A stretch of 64,000 nt of DNA from Clostridia bacterium. GTDB lineage: Bacteria; Bacillota; Clostridia; Christensenellales; Aristaeellaceae. The stretch covers positions 1 to 64,000 of the forward strand of contig JAFQOD010000077.1 of the NCBI GenBank assembly GCA_017395685.1, written 5' to 3'. The notes under the pieces are model-generated. The model was given only the letters and a program-made list of their open reading frames with translations, did not search any database and was not told the origin of the DNA. Made by a program: the position numbers and the translations under genes. Position 1 is the first letter of the stretch, and each line of letters opens with the position of its first letter. Of this stretch, positions 24,101 through 32,574 are shown one piece after another.

Positions 24101-24636
24101 TTGCCGACAAGGCCAGCATGATTTACAGCCAGGTGGACGGCGCCATCCAGATGCTGCCCATCGATGTCCCCATGGGGGATGATCTTTCCGGGCTGGATAT
24201 CGGCGTGGGCGCCATGGGCGGCATCGGCGATTATGCCTGGCTGGATGCAAACGGAAATGGTATGCAGGATATCGGCGAATCTCCCATGCCCGGCATCCAG
24301 ATTGAATTGTATCAGCACGGCCAGCTGATCGCCAGCACCCAGACCAATGAATACGGCTTCTATAGCCTTTCCGGCCTCTATCCCGGTGCCTATGAAATGA
24401 AGGTAACCATGCACAAGGAACTGAAGGCCACCAAGCATCAGGAGCAGTTCCCCCTGGTGGCCAGCATTCTGCCGGAAGAAAAGGATACCACCCTCACCGT
24501 GGAAGATATCCTGGTGCCCAGCGGCAGCCGCACCCTGCATTACGATCTTGGCTTCCAGTTGCGCAAAAAGAATGTATATCCCGAAGCCATGGATCTGATC
24601 CCTGTCAAGGATTGGCGCCCCTATACGGAACGCTGA
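21157..24636 (+). CDS. Large secreted Cna_B/SdrD_B-type repeat protein
   Basis: 1159 residues. Signal peptide at 1-25 (WWLLMLLTAMAMVICAGC) with a possible lipobox Cys or an AQA cleavage site. The remainder is built of about nine to ten beta-sandwich repeats, each ending in the pattern D.NG.Y.F..L.PG.Y.L. Several begin with Ca-binding-like D.DGNG motifs (DQDGNGRSDKNEPGLGG near 273, DGDMNGKMDEGD near 820, DANGNGMQDIGESPMPG near 1030). Such modules act as stalks or matrix-binding surface proteins. The C-terminus ends VKDWRPYTER with no LPXTG motif, membrane helix or SLH domain, so attachment would depend on the lipobox. ComEA follows. Confidence 0.85.
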   Translation: MKRQWWLLMLLTAMAMVICAGCAQAEGAQITGMVWAEREIDGIMQENEYPLAKAQVSLEQKNADGTIQVLAIQETAKDGMFAFAVSQHGEYRLSIELPSAYHFTIHGIDSAALPAKDNISVTPFFTIEDGQMKELLIGGAKSVSGVVIYAFEDVNANGGRMQSEPKIRNVLAELLYEYDGETYVIASATTDKNGEASIRDISAGNYRLRVTLPENYMIGPMGLKVNAYYNCVQPTEGQVAYTDTFTVAPKSSQGLGIGVVRTGSLQGNIWYDQDGNGRSDKNEPGLGGAKIILRSAALQLTRETTTDQNGNYSFNQLQPGDYQLTLSLPEGKIFTRPGDSKITDIARESTVNVNIQAESTFQAGKVGAMDATQLSILAYQDTLLINGTQDAQEALLPGVEITLIQDGKTVAKGVTSSDAPLLFNTLRSGDVTLRFALPQGQLFSPSTTDLIQAFLPAAQAETIITVGAETQDTVFTVGAVPAASVSGMLFEDPYNEGRYQDGYALLSGFTVQAVDVDGQIQAQAVTDNQGNYALYPLLPGEFTVHFLLNDPYVATPYNDASPVNNAIIAQTPEYGETASFLLVPGESKESINAGIFRAGVVDGYVLLNRNHDDLLTNEGGMPNVTVTLLDEYGAPFSEFSYGITDENGYYYIKGVLPGTYSLLYTMPDNGAFTTPVTESREIESAPFTSESGSEIRMQNVGGVITSTLSGTVLHQGAAPVPAHVTMTSQSFGVTYETDTWEDGQYILTGLRPDTYNLEINLTDPAGFVFNDGEGSPVDATPASHASAALSIEMGQDILGANIYASLPASVHGLIYYDGDMNGKMDEGDYGAEERYFSLWRGDKMIAELMTEPDGTFTMEQLVPGEYTLQMHLENNEILVGQAAPASSLWTIPLTIEDGAYMQPISLPMLRYASVSGQFWSLDGTMNGIEGIAISLLDEQGTVVGTTASDEEGNFTFGGLLSGTYSLSAELPDGYLFAREQDLADKASMIYSQVDGAIQMLPIDVPMGDDLSGLDIGVGAMGGIGDYAWLDANGNGMQDIGESPMPGIQIELYQHGQLIASTQTNEYGFYSLSGLYPGAYEMKVTMHKELKATKHQEQFPLVASILPEEKDTTLTVEDILVPSGSRTLHYDLGFQLRKKNVYPEAMDLIPVKDWRPYTER

Positions 24637-24747
24637 CGAATTCTTTCCCTGTCAAATCCAATCGAAATTCCCGCGGAATCATCTTTTTCTCCCATAAATA
24701 CCAAAGAAAAGGTGAAATGCTGATGATACCAGCCAGGATGATGGCTT

Positions 24748-25152
24748 ATGAGGAATAACGATCTGAACAATCAAAAGGCGCGTCGCTGGGGTGCGGCGCG
24801 CCTGATTCTTATGTTTATAATGGGTTTGATGGGCGGGATATTGCTGTGCCTTGCGGCTGTATCCGGTCTGGATCAGATCCGGCCCTCCATCCCGCTTCCA
24901 AAATCCATGCAATCCACGCCCCTGCCCGTATCTTCCCCTATGGGAAAGCTGGATCTCAACCTGGCTACCCGGACGGAGCTGGAAACGCTGCCCGGCGTAG
25001 GGCCGGTGCTGGCAGAAGCCATTCTGAATTTCAGAAAGGAAAACGGCCGCTTTCACTTCATTGAAGAACTGATGGATGTACCGGGGATCGGAGAAAAGAA
25101 GTTTCTGAATATCCGGGATCTGGTATTCTGTTCACCTGCCGAAGGCCCGTAA
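24748..25152 (+). CDS. comEA: ComEA-like DNA-binding protein with helix-hairpin-helix
   Basis: 134 residues: short cytosolic N-terminus, one membrane helix at about 20-42, Pro-rich linker, then a ComEA-type (HhH)2 domain from about residue 68 (LDLNLATRTELETLPGVGPV, then GRFHFIEELMDVPGIG). ComEA binds incoming DNA outside the membrane for transfer through ComEC, which is also in this window at 29552. The linker is short compared with the B. subtilis protein. Its 3' end overlaps the convergent Nudix gene by 21 nt. Confidence 0.88.
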   Translation: MRNNDLNNQKARRWGAARLILMFIMGLMGGILLCLAAVSGLDQIRPSIPLPKSMQSTPLPVSSPMGKLDLNLATRTELETLPGVGPVLAEAILNFRKENGRFHFIEELMDVPGIGEKKFLNIRDLVFCSPAEGP

Positions 25153-25698
25153 TTTTTCATTCAGCTTGGCGTAAATCCACCGGATCATCCAGGGTTCTGT
25201 ACATTTTTCCAGGGCGTCATCCAATGAAAACCACTGCACCCCCGCATTCTCATCCGCTTTCATGCGGATTTTTTCTTTTTCATCCGCTTCCAGAAGATAG
25301 GTCACATTAAGATGCAAATGGGATGGCACATACTGGCCTCTCTTTTCATGGCCGTCCACGGTAAGGATTTCCAGGGAGAAGATATCATCGGAAAGGGGCC
25401 GGGCATGCACCCCCGTTTCCTCATTGGCCTCTCGCAGGGCCACAGAGAGCAGATCCGCCTCCCCATCCGCATGGCCTCCCGTCCAGGCCCAGGAATCATA
25501 AATCCGGTGGTAGGCCATCAGCACTTTATCCCGGCCGGCATTGGTAACCCAGGCAGAGGCCGTAAAATGCAGAATCAGATTTTTCCTATCCAGAATATCC
25601 GGCATATCCAGGCAGGAAAGCATCACCTGCCGGTCCCTATCCTCCTGCTCATTCCAGGGGATATACCTTTCCAAAGCCACCCGTAATTCTTTCATCAT
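25132..25698 (-). CDS. Nudix hydrolase
   Basis: 188 residues. The Nudix box is complete: GGHADGEADLLSVALREA followed by NEETGV (residues about 75-97), with the catalytic REANEE core. Flanking strands (WVTNAGRDKVLMAYHR) match the IPP-isomerase/ADP-ribose-like branch. Cleaves a nucleoside diphosphate-linked compound; substrate unknown. Follows the esterase gene by 3 nt on the same strand, suggesting an operon. Confidence 0.9.
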   Translation of the reverse strand: MMKELRVALERYIPWNEQEDRDRQVMLSCLDMPDILDRKNLILHFTASAWVTNAGRDKVLMAYHRIYDSWAWTGGHADGEADLLSVALREANEETGVHARPLSDDIFSLEILTVDGHEKRGQYVPSHLHLNVTYLLEADEKEKIRMKADENAGVQWFSLDDALEKCTEPWMIRWIYAKLNEKLRAFGR

Positions 25699-25701
25699 CT
25701 G

Positions 25702-26538
25702 TCACCACAAAAGATGGGCGTCCAGGAACGCCTTGATGCAGCGGATCAGCTCCCCGCTCCAGAAGCTGCCCTCGTGAGGCGCGCCTTCCACCCGGATCAT
25801 ACAAGGCTCCTGGCCGATGGCCTGCATGGCGTCATACATCAGCTGGCACTGTTCAAAGGGCACCAGTTCATCCTTATCCCCATGGGCCAGCAGCATGGGA
25901 GGATACTGCTTATCCTTTTCAATAATGCAGCAAGGGCTCATATCATGCATGACCTGCCAGGGATCGGCGTCCCCAGTCATCTGCTTTACCATATCCGCCC
26001 TCAGATTGGGGGTAATCCCCATCTTCTCCAGCCAGGAAGGGCCAAAGCACTGCACCATGCACTGAACGGAATCGCTGTATTCACTGTATTCTTCCGTCTT
26101 ATACCGTGGATCATCCCCCGTCAGCGCCACCAGCATGGCGGTATTTCCGCCGGAAGAAGTGCCGTAGATACCGATACGTTCAGGATCGACGCCATACTTT
26201 TCCGCATTCGCCCGCAGGAAACGGATGGCGCACTTCACATCCTGCAAAAAAGCAGGGAAGGGATGGCCGTCCAGGCGGCTGCGATGAGTTACCGTCAATA
26301 CTACATAGCCCGCCCTTGCCAGCTCCGCCAACTGGGGAATTTCATAATTGAGATCGGGGCAGGTCCATCCGCTGCCCTGCACAAATACGATGGCCGGGCG
26401 ATTTTTGATCGCATCATTCCAGGGGGTGAACAGCACTGCCTTCAGAGGTGTACCAGTGGCAGTGGAATAAATCACATCCAGATGGGTGCGTGCCATGCCC
26501 TGCAGGGTGGGATTATGGGGCAGCGAAATAATGGGCAT
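25702..26538 (-). CDS. Alpha/beta-hydrolase, acetyl-esterase/lipase-like
   Basis: 278 residues. GSGWTCPDLNYE takes the place of the HGGG oxyanion region; GIYGTSSGGNTAM holds the nucleophile Ser near residue 148; HGDKDELVPFEQC gives the acid Asp and GAPHEGSFW the His. Similar to BD-FAE/xylan esterase-like prolyl-oligopeptidase-type hydrolases, cytosolic, no signal peptide. First gene of a two-gene unit with the Nudix hydrolase. Start ATG at 26538 has AGGAGGAAAAAAT upstream. Confidence 0.87.
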   Translation of the reverse strand: MPIISLPHNPTLQGMARTHLDVIYSTATGTPLKAVLFTPWNDAIKNRPAIVFVQGSGWTCPDLNYEIPQLAELARAGYVVLTVTHRSRLDGHPFPAFLQDVKCAIRFLRANAEKYGVDPERIGIYGTSSGGNTAMLVALTGDDPRYKTEEYSEYSDSVQCMVQCFGPSWLEKMGITPNLRADMVKQMTGDADPWQVMHDMSPCCIIEKDKQYPPMLLAHGDKDELVPFEQCQLMYDAMQAIGQEPCMIRVEGAPHEGSFWSGELIRCIKAFLDAHLLW

Positions 26539-26613
26539 ATTTTTTCCTCCTGTTTATTTCATTTTCTGATATTTTCATTATATCAGCCTCCCCTCATTTC
26601 TGCAAGAAAAACA

Positions 26614-26651
26614 AAAAGACAGGCCTGCATCCATCGCTGCATGCAGGCCTG
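26614..26651 (-). terminator. Terminator after noc
   Basis: CAGGCCTGCAT and ATGCAGGCCTG arms (11 bp), then TCTTTTTG on the minus strand. Confidence 0.88.
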
Positions 26652-26746
26652 CCCATAAGAAGGGGAGAGAGAGGGTAAGCATTGCTGCCTACAATCTGAG
26701 TATATCGGCAGGATGTGTACAAAATTTGAACGAAACGTGAATTATA

Positions 26747-27610
26747 CTAAAAAAGATCGAAAAAGGCCGCTTCATCCCTCTCCCCCTTCAGCCTTCCCCT
26801 TGCCTGGGCAGTTTTGGGAATCAGAATGTGCACATCGGTAAAATGCTCATTCTCATTCATCTTCATCCGCGCTTCCATGCCCGTTTCCTTCATCTGGGCA
26901 ATCACGCTTTTGATGGCATTGAGATACAGCCTGTGATCCCTGACCACATTGATCACTTTTCTGGAGGGCGGCGGAACGGGCAATCGTTTCTGTGCCCGCT
27001 GCACCAGATTTTCCGTTTCCTTTACTGTCAGATGCTGCTGGGCAGCTTGGCGGGCAATACGCTGCCGCCCGCCGGCATCCGGCAGGGAAAGCAGCGCCCT
27101 GGCATGCCTTTCACTGAGCCCCTGTTCAAATATGAAATGCCGCAATTCTTCATCCAGCTTCAACAATCGCAGCTTATTGGCCACCGCCGATGCGCTCTTT
27201 CCCAGCCGCCTTGCCAGGACATCCTGATTCATGCCCTGCTGAAGCAGGCGCTGATATGCCTCTGCTTCCTCAAAATAATGCAGATTCTCCCTTTGGATGT
27301 TTTCGATCACCGCCAGTATTTCGCTTTCCCCTTCCGGGGCGGGGAGAATGAATGCATCCATATGGGTGAAGCCCAGCATCCGGCAGGCCCGGTATCTGCG
27401 CTCCCCCATCACAATTTCATAGCCCTTTTCTACCGCACGAACGCTGATGGGCTGCAATAAGCCGTACTGCCGGATGGAGGAGGCCAGTTCCATCAGGGCA
27501 TAATCATTGAATTCTTTTCTGGGCTGCCGGGGATTGGGGAATATTTCATCCAGCGGCAGCCAGCAGGCCTGGCGGCCATGGCATTCCTGCCCATCATGTA
27601 CAACGCTCAC
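26747..27610 (-). CDS. noc: ParB-family protein, probably nucleoid occlusion factor Noc
   Basis: 287 residues from GTG at 27610, placed 6 nt after AAGGAGG; upstream in-frame ATGs (27616, 27628, 27667) sit on or before that site. ParB/Noc N-domain: LPLDEIFPNPRQPRKEF, then QYGLLQPISVR, YEIVMGERRYRACRMLG and the CTPase-type ENIQRENLHYFEEAEAYQ. The central helix-turn-helix (LARRLGKSASAVANKLRLL) follows. Location directly downstream of rsmG, as in B. subtilis, favours Noc; chromosomal ParB usually lies with parA. A terminator separates it from rsmG, so it may have its own promoter. Confidence 0.82.
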   Translation of the reverse strand: MSVVHDGQECHGRQACWLPLDEIFPNPRQPRKEFNDYALMELASSIRQYGLLQPISVRAVEKGYEIVMGERRYRACRMLGFTHMDAFILPAPEGESEILAVIENIQRENLHYFEEAEAYQRLLQQGMNQDVLARRLGKSASAVANKLRLLKLDEELRHFIFEQGLSERHARALLSLPDAGGRQRIARQAAQQHLTVKETENLVQRAQKRLPVPPPSRKVINVVRDHRLYLNAIKSVIAQMKETGMEARMKMNENEHFTDVHILIPKTAQARGRLKGERDEAAFFDLF

Positions 27611-27731
27611 AACCATCCTCCTTCGCATCCATCCAATCAATCGAGCGCGGCTTTCATCCTGGCGCACCCTCCCCCTGGCTGCCGGGATGATCGCCGCGCT
27701 CTTGCTTTTTACTTTCTATATAAAAATCAAT

Positions 27732-27757
27732 CCTCCTGCCATTTTTCAGGCAGGAGG
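27732..27757 (-). terminator. Terminator after rsmG
   Basis: CCTCCTGCC and GGCAGGAGG arms (9 bp), 8-nt loop, then ATTGATTTTTATA on the minus strand. Confidence 0.82.
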
Positions 27758-27804
27758 AGGAAGAACCGTTCCACATAAATTTTCAGAAACCGCAAAATCC
27801 GCTG

Positions 27805-28518
27805 TCATTTTTTCGCCGCTTTCAGCGGACGCTTGGCAGGAATGCCGTTTTTCCGGGGATATTGGGGAAGGGTTTTTTCTGTTTTATCAATTCGCGCCAG
27901 CACATGCCGGGTATCCATACCGGGAAATGCCATTTCCAGCAGTTCCCCTAGGGCGCCCCCCAGGGCCTGGGCCGCAGCGGCCCCATCCTCCCTTTCCTCC
28001 AGCACCGCAGGGCCTTTCCAGCACAGGGCGCAGCCCCCTTCCTTCACAAAGGGAAGCAGGTATTCGCACAGGATATTGAGAGGCGCCACCGCCCTGGCTG
28101 CCGCCCGGTCGTATTGCTCCCGATGGCTCTCATCCCTGCCCAGCACTTCTGCCCGGTCATTGATCACAGTGACATTTTCAAGGGCCAGTGCCTGGCACAC
28201 GGCAGATAAAAACTGGCAGCGCTTGCCCTGGGCCTCCAGCAGCGTCACCTGCATATCCGGCCGGGCAATGGCCAGAGGCAGCCCGGGAAAGCCTGCGCCG
28301 GTACCCACATCAATCAGCCTTGCCCCCTCCGGGAACAGGCCTTCCTTCGTCAGCGGCAGCAGGGAATCCAGGAAATGCCGGGCGGCCATATCCTTTTCCG
28401 ATACGCTGGTCAGATCCATCCGGGTATTCCAATCCAGCAGCATGCCATGATATTGATTCAGCTTTTCAATAATCTGATCTTCCAATTGCAGCCCGGCTGT
28501 CAGCAGCATATCCTTCAT
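27805..28518 (-). CDS. rsmG: 16S rRNA (guanine527-N7)-methyltransferase
   Basis: 237 residues from the ATG at 28518; the ATG at 28527 is only 1 nt from the AAGGA site and so less likely. GidB fold: NTRMDLTSVSEKDMAARHFL near residue 35, SAM loop DVGTGAGFPGLPLAIARPD, then LEAQGKRCQFL and the AARAVAPLNIL region. Methylates G527 of 16S rRNA. Last gene of the comF-to-rsmG run; starts 5 nt after holA stops. Confidence 0.93.
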   Translation of the reverse strand: MKDMLLTAGLQLEDQIIEKLNQYHGMLLDWNTRMDLTSVSEKDMAARHFLDSLLPLTKEGLFPEGARLIDVGTGAGFPGLPLAIARPDMQVTLLEAQGKRCQFLSAVCQALALENVTVINDRAEVLGRDESHREQYDRAAARAVAPLNILCEYLLPFVKEGGCALCWKGPAVLEEREDGAAAAQALGGALGELLEMAFPGMDTRHVLARIDKTEKTLPQYPRKNGIPAKRPLKAAKK

Positions 28519-28523
28519 CCGAT

Positions 28524-29555
28524 TCATTTCCTTCCTTCTTTCAGGGCCAGAATGCTGAGCATCACATGCTCCAGCGCCCCGGCGTCCATCAGCTGCCCGC
28601 TCTTTACCTGATATTCTGTATCCAGGCACAGCCGGGCCATCCTATTCAGCTGGCCCAGGGTATATCCCCTGGCCAGATCCAGCGTTTTACGCACCGCAAA
28701 GGGCGGAATACCGATCTTTCCGGCGATCTCCCCAGGCTGGGCACCCACACCGGATAAGGCCTTGGCATCCCTGAGCTGCCGGCATTGCCGGCCCAGCAAA
28801 GAAAGCAGCATCAGCCTTTCTTCCCCATCCCTGAGCAGGGCGCTGAGCATGGCCATTGCCCGGGCCCCTTTCCCGGAAAGCAGGGCATCCGCCATATCAT
28901 ATACTTTATATTCTGTGGATTTGATGCAGATAGCGTCAATATCCGCTTCGGTGATTTCTTCTTTTTCCCCTGCATAGGCAATCAGCTTACCGATCTCATT
29001 ATTCAGCAGCGTCAGATCCCTGCCGGCGGAAAACCACAGCCGCTGGCATGCGGAAAGACTGATCTTTTTTCCCTCCCTGCCAAGGGATTTGGCGATCCAC
29101 TGGGCCAGTTCCTGATCCTCCAGAGGATCAAAGGAAACGATCACGGCTTTTTTCTTCAAAAGCTGATAAAATTTCTTTCTTCCGTCTGCCTTTCCCCGGG
29201 CATAAAATACCAGGCATGCCGTCTCCGGCAGCTGGGGCAGATAGCTTTCCAATTGCTTAACGGCGTTATCCTCATCATATTCCTTGGCCTTGCCGTTTTG
29301 CAGCATGGCGCATTCCCGAATTTCAATAAAACGCCTGTCACTGAGGAAAGGCAGCGTTTCCGCCGCAGCAATCAGTGCATCGGGGGCGGGATCGATGAGC
29401 CTGGTATCATTCATGGCGGCAAAATCCCCCCCGGCCACCTTCTCCCGGATGGCCTGCAGGGCAGCCCGCTTGGTGAATTCCTCTTCCCCTTCGAAAAGAT
29501 AGCACCGGGCAATATCGCCTTTTTTCAGCGCCGTAAAAAACTCAGTATGCTTCAT
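28524..29555 (-). CDS. holA: DNA polymerase III delta subunit
   Basis: 343 residues, standard length. Full HolA layout: N-terminal domain with YLFEGEEEFTKRAALQAIRE, a collar domain after residue 210 (LSALLRDGEERLMLLSLLGR), ending with LDTEYQVKSGQ and LEHVMLSIL. Part of the clamp loader that opens the beta ring. Start ATG overlaps the comEC stop (ATGA); the comEC-holA neighbourhood is common in Firmicutes. Confidence 0.92.
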   Translation of the reverse strand: MKHTEFFTALKKGDIARCYLFEGEEEFTKRAALQAIREKVAGGDFAAMNDTRLIDPAPDALIAAAETLPFLSDRRFIEIRECAMLQNGKAKEYDEDNAVKQLESYLPQLPETACLVFYARGKADGRKKFYQLLKKKAVIVSFDPLEDQELAQWIAKSLGREGKKISLSACQRLWFSAGRDLTLLNNEIGKLIAYAGEKEEITEADIDAICIKSTEYKVYDMADALLSGKGARAMAMLSALLRDGEERLMLLSLLGRQCRQLRDAKALSGVGAQPGEIAGKIGIPPFAVRKTLDLARGYTLGQLNRMARLCLDTEYQVKSGQLMDAGALEHVMLSILALKEGRK

Positions 29556-31858
29556 GGTTCAACCCCTTTGGAAAGATAGGGCGTAAGGATAGCCTGCCCA
29601 TCCCGGATGCGGATGTGAATTGCGCCCCAATCCCCCGTATTGTAAACCGAAACGGCTGCATTTTCAAGCCGGGAAAGGGTATCGTGATGGGGCATGGATT
29701 TGCTGCCGGGTCTGGCAGTAATGATGGCTGCCGAAGGGGATACCAGGGAAAGAAATTCCGCCCCGGTGCTTCCCTTACTTCCGTGATGGGATACTTTCAG
29801 CAAATCCGCATCCCGGGCGGCATAGCCTTCAAATTCCCCCGCAATATCGCTGGCAGAGAATAATTTCACCCCGTCCAGATCACAGATCAGGGTAAGGGGA
29901 TAGCGATTGGCATCCTGCGCAGTGCGGATAGCGCCGGAAATGGGCCAGGTGGCCTCAATCCTTACCCGCCCGGTTGCCATCTGATCCCCGGCTGCCCAGA
30001 AACGGATGGGGATATTCCTTTTCTCCAGGCTTTCTCTGAAGGCGGCAGCCTCCCATCCGACGGCCTGATCAAAGGCGGCTTCCGGCAGAATCACTTCCCC
30101 GATTTTCATCTCTGCCTCCAGCAGTTCATTCATCCCCAGAAAATGATCGGTGTGCAGATGGGTGATGATCACACGATCGGCCTGCCTGCCGGTTGCTTTC
30201 AGATAGGATACCACATCGCCCCCGTAATCGCCGGTATCGATCAGAATGGTTTCCCTGCCGTCCAGAATCAGGGCGGCATCCCCCTGGCCCATTTCCAGTT
30301 GCAGATACTGCACATCCCGGCAGATGGTACCCTGCCATGTGCCAATGGAAACCATCAGCGCCGTCACAGCAAGAATAACACGCTTCTTACAGGGCAGTAC
30401 CACATACCGGGTGCAAAGCACAATGGAAAAGACCAGGGAAATAATTACATACCAGGGAAGGGAGGGCATATCCAAAGACGCAAAGGGCAGATTCCCCACC
30501 CATTGAATGGCCCTGGAAATCCAGCCGGCTGCCCAGTTGACGGGTACGGCCAGCCCTTGCCCCAGAGGAAGATAAATACACCCAATCAGCAGCACCAGGG
30601 CATAAGCCGGCAGAAGCAGCCCGAAGATCCAGCATACAACAGGATTGATTACCAGGCCCACCAATGAAAAACGGTGAAAAATCTGGATTGTTGGCAGGAT
30701 GGATCCGGTAGTGGCAGAAATGGTAATGCCGGCCCCCTTCCGAAGGAAACGAAAATGCAGGCAGGAAAGAAGCTTTTCCAATACGGGCCCCAGCATTGCG
30801 ATGCCCAATACTGCCCCGAAGGATAGCTGAAAGCTGGCAGAAAACAAATCCAGCGGCCTGAACAATAAAATCAGCAGAAACGCCGCCGATAAAGTGGTCA
30901 GCCGATCCAATGACCTCCGGGCCACCCTGCGCATTCCAGCCAGCACCAGCAAAACAGAGGCCCGCACCACCGGCGCAGAAAAATTCAGCAGCGCACAATA
31001 CAGCAAAAGAAACAGAGAAAGCACCCATAATCTACCCCTGGGAGACAGCCACTTTCGCAGCAGCATCTGCAGCGCACCGGCCAGCAAACCCACATGCAGC
31101 CCGGATACCGCAAGGATATGAGCTACCCCGGCAGAAGAAAAGCTATCCTGCACATCCTGGGGCAAATGCTCCCTGTTGCCCAGCAAAAGGGCCCCCGGCA
31201 AGGCGCTGCCCTCGCCGAAAACATCCTGTACCTTAGCGGAAAGAAATCCCCGTATCCGGTAAAGAAGGGAGGAAAGGCCCCGGCTGGATACGGCGATGAT
31301 TTCTGCATCCCGGGCCCCGGATACCCCGGCGGCAGCCCCCTTTTGCAAAAGGAACATCCGGAAATCAAAGCCGTACGGATTGGTCTGCCCGCGAGGATGA
31401 TAAAGAGAAGCATGAAAGCGCACTTTTTCCCCGTCTCCTGGCAGAAAAGGTTGATCTTCCTCGTAATAATATGTCCAATATACCTTGGGCAGCGTATAGC
31501 TTGCCCCATCAGCTGTGAAAGTGACGCTTTCCAGATACCCGGCAGCCGTGCCATCCTCCCGGAGAATCACATCCTCGACCACAATTCCTTCCACCTGATA
31601 ATTTCCTTGCGGCGGCAGAACGGGATGGGATGCAATGCCGGAAAGCAGCATACCAAGAAACAGAAAGGACATCATGCCCCCGAGAATCCATCTGCGGCCG
31701 ATCCTGTGCAGAAGACAGGCCATTATCAGGGAAAGAATTATCCCTGCACCAAACAGCCAGGGCACATAGAAAAACCGCACCCCTGCCCATATCCCCGCAC
31801 CGAAAGCCAACGCAGCGGCCACCAGCGGGCGCTGATGATGGAAGGGGCGGATGCTCAC
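29552..31858 (-). CDS. comEC: ComEC/Rec2 DNA internalisation channel
   Basis: 768 residues starting with GTG at 31858, which overlaps the stop of the preceding gene (GTGA). N-terminal hydrophobic region with OB-like domain (DUF4131) at about 30-190, Competence domain with about eight helices at 210-500 (FSSAGVAHILAVSGLHVGLL), and a C-terminal metallo-beta-lactamase-like domain with THLHTDHFLGMNELL near 570 and KVSHHGSKGS near 700. Forms the membrane pore for single-stranded DNA in transformation; the C-terminal domain may degrade the other strand. With ComEA and ComF nearby, competence machinery is partly preserved. Confidence 0.92.
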   Translation of the reverse strand: MSIRPFHHQRPLVAAALAFGAGIWAGVRFFYVPWLFGAGIILSLIMACLLHRIGRRWILGGMMSFLFLGMLLSGIASHPVLPPQGNYQVEGIVVEDVILREDGTAAGYLESVTFTADGASYTLPKVYWTYYYEEDQPFLPGDGEKVRFHASLYHPRGQTNPYGFDFRMFLLQKGAAAGVSGARDAEIIAVSSRGLSSLLYRIRGFLSAKVQDVFGEGSALPGALLLGNREHLPQDVQDSFSSAGVAHILAVSGLHVGLLAGALQMLLRKWLSPRGRLWVLSLFLLLYCALLNFSAPVVRASVLLVLAGMRRVARRSLDRLTTLSAAFLLILLFRPLDLFSASFQLSFGAVLGIAMLGPVLEKLLSCLHFRFLRKGAGITISATTGSILPTIQIFHRFSLVGLVINPVVCWIFGLLLPAYALVLLIGCIYLPLGQGLAVPVNWAAGWISRAIQWVGNLPFASLDMPSLPWYVIISLVFSIVLCTRYVVLPCKKRVILAVTALMVSIGTWQGTICRDVQYLQLEMGQGDAALILDGRETILIDTGDYGGDVVSYLKATGRQADRVIITHLHTDHFLGMNELLEAEMKIGEVILPEAAFDQAVGWEAAAFRESLEKRNIPIRFWAAGDQMATGRVRIEATWPISGAIRTAQDANRYPLTLICDLDGVKLFSASDIAGEFEGYAARDADLLKVSHHGSKGSTGAEFLSLVSPSAAIITARPGSKSMPHHDTLSRLENAAVSVYNTGDWGAIHIRIRDGQAILTPYLSKGVEP

Positions 31859-32568
31859 AGTTCAATCACCAGCCCGTGATGCACTGCCTGTGCACCAGGA
31901 TAGATGACAGCGGCCTCCTGCTGCAATGTTTCCGGGGCATGGCTGTGGGAAAGATGGGTAAGATACAGCTTTTTTGCCCCGGCAGCCCTGGCGAGCCGGG
32001 CCGCCCCGGCGGCACTCATATGAGGCAGTTGATCATGCCATTCCGCCTCCGTAAAGGCGGCATCCGCCAGCAGCACATCGGCATCCCTGGCAAATTCAGC
32101 AAGGCCGGGGCAATCATTGGTATCCCCGGTGAAAACCAGCGTTTTTTCCCCGTCCGTGATCCGAAGGGCGCGACAGGGCACCGGATGGCGAACCGGCAGA
32201 TTGCTGATCTCCAATTCACCGATGGTCAGTTTTTCCGGGTAGGGGCGCACATCAAAGGCCGGGGGCGCAAGCAGCGCACGCATGGGGGACTGATCCTCCG
32301 CCGGTACATAAACGGGCAGCGTCACCCCAACCTTTTCCAGATAATAGCGCATTACCGTAAGATCGCAGGCATGATCATAATGCAGATGGGAAAGCACCAC
32401 CGCAGAAAGATCCTTAGGATCGCATATGCCCACCAGCCGGGACATCACGCCGGAGCCGCAATCCATCAGAATCAGCGTATCATCCTTTTCCACCAGATAT
32501 CCGGAAGATGCGCCCCCCGGCCAGGGCCAGCCGCCGCAGCAGCCCAGAATATGCAGCTTCATCGTCAT
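31855..32568 (-). CDS. Metallo-beta-lactamase-fold hydrolase (RNase Z-like)
   Basis: 237 residues (start at 32568 or at MKLHILGCCGG two codons later). Motif SHLHYDHACDL gives HxHxDH; FTGDTNDCPGL gives the bridging Asp and HLSHSHAP a later His. Layout is that of MBL-fold proteins near RNase Z/phosphodiesterases. Substrate unknown. Lies between the WalJ-like gene and comEC in a tight minus-strand operon. Confidence 0.87.
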   Translation of the reverse strand: MTMKLHILGCCGGWPWPGGASSGYLVEKDDTLILMDCGSGVMSRLVGICDPKDLSAVVLSHLHYDHACDLTVMRYYLEKVGVTLPVYVPAEDQSPMRALLAPPAFDVRPYPEKLTIGELEISNLPVRHPVPCRALRITDGEKTLVFTGDTNDCPGLAEFARDADVLLADAAFTEAEWHDQLPHMSAAGAARLARAAGAKKLYLTHLSHSHAPETLQQEAAVIYPGAQAVHHGLVIEL

Positions 32569-32574
32569 GCTCCT

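Noticed and set aside
21136-24540. 1134-codon minus-strand open frame opposite the large repeat protein
   Set aside because: Shadow of a GC-biased gene; His/Gly-rich, no signal peptide fitting its start, no RBS; the plus-strand frame has the signal peptide and clear repeats.
26676-26688. 13-nt AAGCATTGCTGCC shared with 12651-12663
   Set aside because: A match of this length is expected by chance many times in 64 kb; flanks do not match.
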